From Methanolobus mangrovi (lineage in GTDB: Archaea; Halobacteriota; Methanosarcinia; Methanosarcinales; Methanosarcinaceae), in NCBI RefSeq assembly GCF_031312535.1, contig NZ_CP133594.1, positions 1-64,000 on the forward strand: a stretch of 64,000 nt of DNA, read 5' to 3'. Position numbers and translations under genes: made by a program. Below are positions 57,255-64,000 of the stretch, one piece after another (the first letter of the stretch is position 1; every line of letters begins with the position of its first letter). The notes beneath the pieces were generated by a model. That model did not search any database, was not told where the DNA came from, and saw only the letters and a program-made list of their open reading frames with translations.

Positions 57255-60200
57255 ATGAATAAGAAATATTACTTTGAGTCAAAAGAAAAAACACATATAT
57301 TCTTCTTATTTTTAGTACTTCTAATGTCTGCACTCCTTATTGTGCCCAGTGGATGTCTGGACACAGATACGAGTGATCAAGCAAATAACGATAGCTTATC
57401 AGATAATCCGGATGATAGTTCTTCGAACTTATTAGATCCAACAGTTGATGATGACACAAGTGTCAATCCAACTGCTGATGGCACAACTGATAGTACCTCG
57501 ACCGAAGAGTCTTCGGTGCAGACGGTAACATCATATTACTCAAGTGGTGGGAGCAGTTCTAGCTCATCTTCTTCTACCAGTTCTGACGTAAGCAGGACCG
57601 TTACTTCCGGAGATTACACAGAACCTGTATCAACAATTACCGGTGACCTTACAATTACCGGAGCAACAACCGGTACAATAACACTACCTTCAGGGCTGAT
57701 CATTAATGGTGACCTTATTGTGAATACTCCAAGTGCTACAGTTTACAACTATGCAACCGTCGGAGGTACTGTCGACATCCAAGCAGTCAGTGTCCATACA
57801 TGGAACCAGTATGGTGATGCAGGCAGCATTATAATGTCTGCAACGAATGCCACCTTCAATTTCTTCTCCGGAAACGTAAGTGGAGAGGTTGACATATCTG
57901 CAGAGAATGCTACATTCGAGTTTATTGCAGGAAATATCACAGGTGGTGTAAATCTCACCCAACCATCCACAGTGATAATAAATGCAACTGCTACAGACCT
58001 TCCAGAAATTACAGTAGAAGAAGGCGCTGAAGGTTCAGACATCGATAACCTTGGTAATGAAGAATTAGAACTGATTGCAGAAGCCAATGTAACCGTAGCC
58101 GGAACTGTGAATGTCACAGGCGTAATTCCTACTGAGAGAACAGCCCGCGGCAGTCTGTCACTATCAGACACATCTGCAATTTACAACACCAATGTCAACA
58201 TGATTATTAATTACACGGCTGGTGAAGATCTTAGTAATGGTGTAGTTAATATTACTGTACCAGTAGGATTTGCCGTAGCTGATACAAATGGTCTTACTAT
58301 TGCAGGTGCAGGTACAACAGTTGCAGATAATGATAATGCTTCTTATAATGTTAACATACTGACTGTTGAAAATGTCACTATAAACAAAGACGAAATAATT
58401 GCACTTACCCTTACAACACAATCAGTAAGTTCAGCAGGAAATTATGATTTCTCTGCCACTGCAAAGAATACCTCTAAACTTACAAGTAATGCAGCAACTG
58501 CAAGGTTCACTTCATTACTAAACAATGATGCAGATCTTAGTGATTTGGTTGTAAGTACAGGTACATTGGTCCCTGGGTTCGATGTAAGTACAACTAATTA
58601 CACAGTTAACGTAACCTATGATGTAAGTTCAATTGATGTAACTGCTACATTATCCGATACAAATGCTTCAATGTTGGTTAATGGTGATACAACAATCACT
58701 GGTAGTGCAAAATCCGTTACACTTCAGGCTGCTGGAGAAACAACTTCAATCACGGTTGCTGTTACAGCTGAAGATGGAACAACTACAAAGACCTATACTG
58801 TGACAGTTGACAGGGCTGTTGACACAACAGTCGTAGACAATGCCGATATCGCAACAGCTAAATCCACTCTGGAAACTGCAGCAACACTCAATCCAGTAGA
58901 AGGTACTGATACAAACGCTACAGTAATGGCACAGACCATTGTTGACGGTGCAGTATCAGGTGTGACTGTAACTATAAGTGATGCAAACGGTAATGCAAAT
59001 GTCGCAGCAGACGGAACGATCTCCTACACTGCTTCAGAAATAACAGGAAATGTAGTGTTTGCTCTCAATAAGGGAACAGGTACCCAAGATACGGCAACGA
59101 TGTCAGTTGTTGTACCGGCAAATCCAACTGCAGCAGCAAATGCTGATATTGCAACAGCTAAATCCACTCTGGAAACTGCAGCAACACTCAATCCAGTAGA
59201 AGGTACTGATACAAACGCTACAGTAATGGCACAGACCATTGTTGACGGTGCAGTATCAGGTGTGACTGTAACTATAAGTGATGCAAACGGTAATGCAAAT
59301 GTCGCAGCAGACGGAACGATCTCCTACACTGCTTCAGAAATAACAGGAAATGTAGTGTTTGCTCTCAATAAGGGAACAGGTACCCAAGATACGGCAACGA
59401 TGTCAGTTGTTGTACCGGCAAATCCAACTGCAGCAGCAAATGCTGATATTGCAACAGCTAAAGCAGCTCTGGAAACTGCAGCAACACTCAATCCAGTAGA
59501 GGGTACTGATACAAACGCTACAGTAATGGCACAGACCATTGTTGACGGTGCAGTATCAGGTGTGACTGTAACTATAAGTGATGCAAGCGGTAATGCAAAT
59601 GTCGCAGCAGACGGAACGATCTCCTACACTGCTTCAGAAATAACAGGAAATGTAGTGTTTGCTCTCAATAAGGGAACAGGTACCCAAGATACGGCAACGA
59701 TGTCAGTTGTTGTACCGGCAAATCCAACTGCAGCAGCAAATGCTGATATTGCAACAGCTAAAGCAGCTCTGGAAACTGCAGCAACACTCAATCCAGTAGA
59801 AGGTACTGATACAAACGCTACAGTAATGGCACAGACCATTGTTGACGGTGCAGTATCAGGTGTGACTGTAACTATAAGTGATGCAAGCGGTAATGCAAAT
59901 GTCGCAGCAGACGGAACGATCTCCTACACTGCTTCAGAAATAACAGGAAATGTAGTGTTTGCTCTCAATAAGGGAACAGGTACCCAAGATACGGCAACGA
60001 TGTCAGTTGTTGTACCGGCAAATCCAACTGCAGCAGCAAATGCTGATATTGCAACAGCTAAAGCAGCTCTGGAAACTGCAGCAACACTCAATCCAGTAGA
60101 GGGTACTGATACAAACGCTACAGTAATGGCACAGACCATTGTTGACGGTGCAGTATCAGGTGTGACTGTAACTATAAGTGATGCAAGCGGTAATGCAAAT

Positions 60201-63032
60201 GTCGCAGCAGACGGAACGATCTCCTACACTGCTTCAGAAATAACAGGAAATGTAGTGTTTGCTCTCAATAAGGGAACAGGTACCCAAGATACGGCAACGA
60301 TGTCAGTTGTTGTACCGGCAAATCCAACTGCAGCAGCAAATGCTGATATTGCAACAGCTAAAGCAGCTCTGGAAACTGCAGCAACACTCAATCCAGTAGA
60401 GGGTACTGATACAAACGCTACAGTAATGGCACAGACCATTGTTGACGGTGCAGTATCAGGTGTGACTGTAACTATAAGTGATGCAAACGGTAATGCAAAT
60501 GTCGCAGCAGACGGAACGATCTCCTACACTGCTTCAGAAATAACAGGAAATGTAGTGTTTGCTCTCAATAAGGGAACAGGTACCCAAGATACGGCAACGA
60601 TGTCAGTTGTTGTACCGGCAAATCCAACTGCAGCAGCAAATGCTGATATTGCAACAGCTAAAGCAGCTCTGGAAACTGCAGCAACACTCAATCCAGTAGA
60701 GGGTACTGATACAAACGCTACAGTAATGGCACAGACCATTGTTGACGGTGCAGTATCAGGTGTGACTGTAACTATAAGTGATGCAAGCGGTAATGCAAAT
60801 GTCGCAGCAGACGGAACGATCTCCTACACTGCTTCAGAAATAACAGGAAATGTAGTGTTTGCTCTCAATAAGGGAACAGGTACCCAAGATACGGCAACGA
60901 TGTCAGTTGTTGTACCGGCAAATCCAACTGCAGCAGCAAATGCTGATATTGCAACAGCTAAAGCAGCTCTGGAAACTGCAGCAACACTCAATCCAGTAGA
61001 AGGTACTGATACAAACGCTACAGTAATGGCACAGACCATTGTTGACGGTGCAGTATCAGGTGTGACTGTAACTATAAGTGATGCAAGCGGTAATGCAAAT
61101 GTCGCAGCAGACGGAACGATCTCCTACACTGCTTCAGAAATAACAGGAAATGTAGTGTTTGCTCTCAATAAGGGAACAGGTACCCAAGATACGGCAACGA
61201 TGTCAGTTGTTGTACCGGCAAATCCAACTGCAGCAGCAAATGCTGATATTGCAACAGCTAAAGCAGCTCTGGAAACTGCAGCAACACTCAATCCAGTAGA
61301 GGGTACTGATACAAACGCTACAGTAATGGCACAGACCATTGTTGACGGTGCAGTATCAGGTGTGACTGTAACTATAAGTGATGCAAGCGGTAATGCAAAT
61401 GTCGCAGCAGACGGAACGATCTCCTACACTGCTTCAGAAATAACAGGAAATGTAGTGTTTGCTCTCAATAAGGGAACAGGTACCCAAGATACGGCAACGA
61501 TGTCAGTTGTTGTACCGGCAAATCCAACTGCAGCAGCAAATGCTGATATTGCAACAGCTAAAGCAGCTCTGGAAACTGCAGCAACACTCAATCCAGTAGA
61601 GGGTACTGATACAAACGCTACAGTAATGGCACAGACCATTGTTGACGGTGCAGTATCAGGTGTGACTGTAACTATAAGTGATGCAAACGGTAATGCAAAT
61701 GTCGCAGCAGACGGAACGATCTCCTACACTGCTTCAGAAATAACAGGAAATGTAGTGTTTGCTCTCAATAAGGGAACAGGTACCCAAGATACGGCAACGA
61801 TGTCAGTTGTTGTACCGGCAAATCCAACTGCAGCAGCAAATGCTGATATTGCAACAGCTAAAGCAGCTCTGGAAACTGCAGCAACACTCAATCCAGTAGA
61901 GGGTACTGATACAAACGCTACAGTAATGGCACAGACCATTGTTGACGGTGCAGTATCAGGTGTGACTGTAACTATAAGTGATGCAAGCGGTAATGCAAAT
62001 GTCGCAGCAGACGGAACGATCTCCTACACTGCTTCAGAAATAACAGGAAATGTAGTGTTTGCTCTCAATAAGGGAACAGGTACCCAAGATACGGCAACGA
62101 TGTCAGTTGTTGTACCGGCAAATCCAACTGCAGCAGCAAATGCTGATATTGCAACAGCTAAAGCAGCTCTGGAAACTGCAGCAACACTCAATCCAGTAGA
62201 AGGTACTGATACAAACGCTACAGTAATGGCACAGACCATTGTTGACGGTGCAGTATCAGGTGTGACTGTAACTATAAGTGATGCAAGCGGTAATGCAAAT
62301 GTCGCAGCAGACGGAACGATCTCCTACACTGCTTCAGAAATAACAGGAAATGTAGTGTTTGCTCTCAATAAGGGAACAGGTACCCAAGATACGGCAACGA
62401 TGTCAGTTGTTGTACCGGCAAATCCAACTGCAGCAGCAAATGCTGATATTGCAACAGCTAAAGCAGCTCTGGAAACTGCAGCAACACTCAATCCAGTAGA
62501 GGGTACTGATACAAACGCTACAGTAATGGCACAGACCATTGTTGACGGTGCAGTATCAGGTGTGACTGTAACTATAAGTGATGCAAGCGGTAATGCAAAT
62601 GTCGCAGCAGACGGAACGATCTCCTACACTGCTTCAGAAATAACAGGAAATGTAGTGTTTGCTCTCAATAAGGGAACAGGTACCCAAGATACGGCAACGA
62701 TGTCAGTTGTTGTACCGGCAAATCCAACTGCAGCAGCAAATGCTGATATTGCAACAGCTAAAGCAGCTCTGGAAACTGCAGCAACACTCAATCCAGTAGA
62801 GGGTACTGATACAAACGCTACAGTAATGGCACAGACCATTGTTGACGGTGCAGTATCAGGTGTGACTGTAACTATAAGTGATGCAAGCGGTAATGCAAAT
62901 GTCGCAGCAGACGGAACGATCTCCTACACTGCTTCAGAAATAACAGGAAATGTAGTGTTTGCTCTCAATAAGGGAACAGGTACCCAAGATACGGCAACGA
63001 TGTCAGTTGTTGTACCGGCAACAACCGGTTAA
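57255..63032 (+). CDS. Giant repeat surface protein (1,925 aa, 14 near-identical Ig-like repeats)
   Basis: Residues 1-35 form a signal peptide ending VPSGC, a lipobox-like site, so lipid anchoring is likely. A Ser/Thr/Asp-rich linker (about 36-120) contains a Ser run. Residues about 125-290 read as short parallel beta repeats (GDLTITGATTGTITLPSG, GGTVDIQ). A beta-sandwich follows (about 300-425), then a cadherin-like beta-sandwich (about 430-525, NDADLSDLVVSTGTLVPGFD). From residue 529 there are 14 repeats of exactly 100 residues (NADIATAKAALETAATLNP start, DTATMSVVVPANPTAAA end) that resemble atrophied bacterial Ig-like domains. The protein stops after VVVPATTG with no PGF-CTERM or membrane helix. 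Probably an extracellular stalk or adhesin. GGTGA precedes the ATG. Confidence 0.88.
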   Translation: MNKKYYFESKEKTHIFFLFLVLLMSALLIVPSGCLDTDTSDQANNDSLSDNPDDSSSNLLDPTVDDDTSVNPTADGTTDSTSTEESSVQTVTSYYSSGGSSSSSSSSTSSDVSRTVTSGDYTEPVSTITGDLTITGATTGTITLPSGLIINGDLIVNTPSATVYNYATVGGTVDIQAVSVHTWNQYGDAGSIIMSATNATFNFFSGNVSGEVDISAENATFEFIAGNITGGVNLTQPSTVIINATATDLPEITVEEGAEGSDIDNLGNEELELIAEANVTVAGTVNVTGVIPTERTARGSLSLSDTSAIYNTNVNMIINYTAGEDLSNGVVNITVPVGFAVADTNGLTIAGAGTTVADNDNASYNVNILTVENVTINKDEIIALTLTTQSVSSAGNYDFSATAKNTSKLTSNAATARFTSLLNNDADLSDLVVSTGTLVPGFDVSTTNYTVNVTYDVSSIDVTATLSDTNASMLVNGDTTITGSAKSVTLQAAGETTSITVAVTAEDGTTTKTYTVTVDRAVDTTVVDNADIATAKSTLETAATLNPVEGTDTNATVMAQTIVDGAVSGVTVTISDANGNANVAADGTISYTASEITGNVVFALNKGTGTQDTATMSVVVPANPTAAANADIATAKSTLETAATLNPVEGTDTNATVMAQTIVDGAVSGVTVTISDANGNANVAADGTISYTASEITGNVVFALNKGTGTQDTATMSVVVPANPTAAANADIATAKAALETAATLNPVEGTDTNATVMAQTIVDGAVSGVTVTISDASGNANVAADGTISYTASEITGNVVFALNKGTGTQDTATMSVVVPANPTAAANADIATAKAALETAATLNPVEGTDTNATVMAQTIVDGAVSGVTVTISDASGNANVAADGTISYTASEITGNVVFALNKGTGTQDTATMSVVVPANPTAAANADIATAKAALETAATLNPVEGTDTNATVMAQTIVDGAVSGVTVTISDASGNANVAADGTISYTASEITGNVVFALNKGTGTQDTATMSVVVPANPTAAANADIATAKAALETAATLNPVEGTDTNATVMAQTIVDGAVSGVTVTISDANGNANVAADGTISYTASEITGNVVFALNKGTGTQDTATMSVVVPANPTAAANADIATAKAALETAATLNPVEGTDTNATVMAQTIVDGAVSGVTVTISDASGNANVAADGTISYTASEITGNVVFALNKGTGTQDTATMSVVVPANPTAAANADIATAKAALETAATLNPVEGTDTNATVMAQTIVDGAVSGVTVTISDASGNANVAADGTISYTASEITGNVVFALNKGTGTQDTATMSVVVPANPTAAANADIATAKAALETAATLNPVEGTDTNATVMAQTIVDGAVSGVTVTISDASGNANVAADGTISYTASEITGNVVFALNKGTGTQDTATMSVVVPANPTAAANADIATAKAALETAATLNPVEGTDTNATVMAQTIVDGAVSGVTVTISDANGNANVAADGTISYTASEITGNVVFALNKGTGTQDTATMSVVVPANPTAAANADIATAKAALETAATLNPVEGTDTNATVMAQTIVDGAVSGVTVTISDASGNANVAADGTISYTASEITGNVVFALNKGTGTQDTATMSVVVPANPTAAANADIATAKAALETAATLNPVEGTDTNATVMAQTIVDGAVSGVTVTISDASGNANVAADGTISYTASEITGNVVFALNKGTGTQDTATMSVVVPANPTAAANADIATAKAALETAATLNPVEGTDTNATVMAQTIVDGAVSGVTVTISDASGNANVAADGTISYTASEITGNVVFALNKGTGTQDTATMSVVVPANPTAAANADIATAKAALETAATLNPVEGTDTNATVMAQTIVDGAVSGVTVTISDASGNANVAADGTISYTASEITGNVVFALNKGTGTQDTATMSVVVPATTG
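58839..63023 (+). repeat. Tandem array of fourteen 300-bp repeats with a 1,200-bp higher-order period
   Basis: Units begin at 58839 and every 300 bp to 62739; the last is cut short at the gene end. Units are nearly identical. Three variable sites are visible: TCCACT (units 1-2) versus GCAGCT, GAA (units 1, 2, 4, 8, 12) versus GAG in the VEG codon, and AAC (units 1, 2, 6, 10) versus AGC in the SDANG/SDASG codon. Units 3-6 and 7-10 have the same pattern, and 11-14 match except at the last AAC/AGC site. Confidence 0.95.
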
Positions 63033-63060
63033 TACCTTCTAACTACAAAAAATGAATTCT

Positions 63061-63098
63061 ATACACCCCCCAATTACAGGGGGTTGTATTTCTTTTTT
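63061..63098 (+). terminator. Strong hairpin terminator after the giant surface protein
   Basis: ATACACCCCC pairs with GGGGGTTGTAT (63061-63089, one mismatch) and is followed by TTTCTTTTTT. It lies about 30 nt after the stop codon. Confidence 0.8.
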
Positions 63099-63172
63099 CC
63101 AATAACCAAAACCCACGAGTGAAAATGCTCTTCTACCGCAGGCACACTTTACTAAAAAAGAATTAAACTTAT

Positions 63173-63652
63173 CTAGTTTTTAATCTCTCTCAAAACCTCA
63201 AGCACCTTCAGAGCGTGTTCCTTTGTTCTGACATTATCCCATATCTTAACGATATTTCCTTCAGTATCGATTAAAAAAGTCGATCTCACAGTGCCCATGT
63301 ATTCCTTGCCATAATTTTTCTTCATTCTCCAGACATCATATTTCTGGTGAACACTGGTATCCTCGTCTGAGAGAAGGGTTATACCAAGTTCTTTTTTCTC
63401 AATGAATTTTATATGAGATTTAACGCTGTCCTTACTAACTCCAAGAATTACTGTATTCTCTGATTCAAAGTCACCTTTCAGGGCTGTAAAATCCTGTGCT
63501 TCCTTTGTGCATCCTGAGGTGTTGTCTTTGGGGTAGAAATAGAGGACTAGCCATTTGCCAGTAAAGTCCTTCAGACATACTTCATTCTCATTCTGGTCAG
63601 GGAGGCAGAACTCTGGAGCTTTTTGACCTTCTGTAAGTGAATTCTTGCTCAT
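63173..63652 (-). CDS. bcp: Bcp/PrxQ-type peroxiredoxin
   Basis: A thiol peroxidase that reduces peroxides with a protein thiol donor. The 159-residue protein has KAPEFCLPDQ, LVLYFYPKDNTSGCTKEAQDF with peroxidatic Cys48, and TVRSTFLIDTEGNIVK. The resolving Cys expected five residues after Cys48 in classic Bcp is Gln here; the other cysteines are Cys16 and Cys26. It may be a 1-Cys or atypical form. ATG at 63652 is preferred to GTG at 63676. GGTATAAAGG on the minus strand at about 63684-63693 places the start just before the ATG. Confidence 0.92.
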   Translation of the reverse strand: MSKNSLTEGQKAPEFCLPDQNENEVCLKDFTGKWLVLYFYPKDNTSGCTKEAQDFTALKGDFESENTVILGVSKDSVKSHIKFIEKKELGITLLSDEDTSVHQKYDVWRMKKNYGKEYMGTVRSTFLIDTEGNIVKIWDNVRTKEHALKVLEVLREIKN

Positions 63653-63728
63653 GGAATACTTTATGTACTTTTTCACTTAAAGCCTTTATACCAGAATTGA
63701 TGATTGTGTACAACGGAGAACATTATAA

Positions 63729-64000
63729 ATGGAAATGTTGAGCATTCAAAATCTTTCTATCGAATACGATGGAAAACCAATTCTTTCAGATTTCAATCTA
63801 TCTGTTGCAAAAGGAGATAAGATTCTTATAAAAGGGAGATCGGGAATTGGAAAATCAACAATTTTCAGGCTGATAATGGGATTCGGTGTACAAAGTTCCG
63901 GTACAATTGCCCTTGATGATATTCTGATAGATAGCAATTCAGTATGGGATATCAGGAAAAGAATTGCTTATGTATCCCAGGATACGGATATTGGTGATGG
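63729..64000 (+). CDS. ABC transporter ATP-binding protein, 3' end outside window
   Basis: The first 90 residues of an ABC ATPase: an N-terminal strand MEMLSIQNLSIEYDGKPIL, Walker A GRSGIGKST (about 38-46) and a Q-loop VSQDTDIG (about 83). The gene runs off the window. GGAG lies 9 nt before the ATG at 63729. The short GRSGIGKST-type site and lack of a neighbour in view do not fix the substrate. A YbbL/FetA-like metal or membrane-associated exporter is one possibility. It is divergent from the peroxiredoxin gene. Confidence 0.85.
   Translation, partial: MEMLSIQNLSIEYDGKPILSDFNLSVAKGDKILIKGRSGIGKSTIFRLIMGFGVQSSGTIALDDILIDSNSVWDIRKRIAYVSQDTDIGD

Noticed and set aside
59024-62839. Thirteen identical antisense 71-codon ORFs spaced 300 bp apart
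   Set aside because: They are the reverse-complement shadow of the tandem repeats, each spanning a unit junction. There is no ribosome-binding site or independent coding signal.
58839-63023. Possible CRISPR array
   Set aside because: The repeat units are contiguous, 300 bp long and in frame with a coding sequence. There are no spacers.

Overview
The window comes from a methanogenic archaeon of the Methanosarcinales, most likely a methylotrophic, cytochrome-containing Methanolobus/Methanococcoides-type organism. Direct support comes from the archaeal 16S-tRNA-Ala-23S-tRNA-Cys-5S operon, the PAN proteasome ATPase, DUF1608-type S-layer proteins with PGF-like C-terminal signals, the alternative (Ahb) heme pathway, the archaeal CxxxY form of CcmE, an FmdE protein, a corrinoid-protein fragment and a complete A1AO ATP synthase operon. 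TATA boxes about 25 nt before inferred starts and several apparently leaderless genes also fit Archaea. Genus and species cannot be fixed from sequence alone.

Layout. 1-9.2 kb: end of an S-layer-type gene, a small unknown gene, FmdE-like protein, tRNA-Glu, PAN, a Gln-rich winged-helix protein behind a chain of tiny upstream ORFs, two DUF131 membrane proteins, uvrB and an orphan DrrA-type ABC ATPase. 9.3-17.3 kb: tRNA-Gly followed by an AT-rich, island-like stretch with gene remnants, then DedA, a SIMPL-domain protein, SOUL heme protein plus photolyase, a MarR-MATE efflux operon, tRNA-Leu and decayed coding DNA. 17.3-22.9 kb: rRNA operon with three candidate promoters and long processing stems. 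23-36 kb: dicarboxylate/glutamate symporter, a Psp-type membrane-stress locus (NYN protein, PspA, PspAA, PspAB, HtpX), a circularly permuted GTPase, a ferredoxin-nitroreductase, a second S-layer protein, a receiver-PAS-PAS-histidine kinase, a cytosine deaminase, a truncated corrinoid protein, a U32 peptidase-family protein and FeoA behind a DtxR-type palindrome.

36.4-57 kb is a respiratory supply region. On the minus strand a ten-gene run (ahbD, ahbA, ahbB, precorrin-2 dehydrogenase, hemA, hemB, hemL, hemC, pyrD, pyrK) provides most enzymes from glutamyl-tRNA to heme b plus two late pyrimidine-pathway genes. Divergently on the plus strand lie a previously easy-to-miss ccmD-like ORF with no standard start codon, ccmE, a polyprenyl diphosphate synthase and an unassigned radical SAM protein, followed by ahaHIKECFABDG. 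Together these would supply heme, cytochrome maturation, possibly the methanophenazine side chain, and ATP synthesis.

57.2-63.1 kb encodes a giant secreted or lipid-anchored protein with 14 nearly identical 300-bp repeats. The few variable sites reveal a higher-order 1,200-bp (four-unit) period. The window ends with a Bcp-type peroxiredoxin and the start of an ABC transporter ATPase. The strongest candidates for something new are the higher-order repeat array, the hidden ccmD-like gene, the prenyl synthase/radical SAM pair, the overlapping mini-ORF leader at 4.4 kb and the two hairpins that punctuate the ATP synthase operon.
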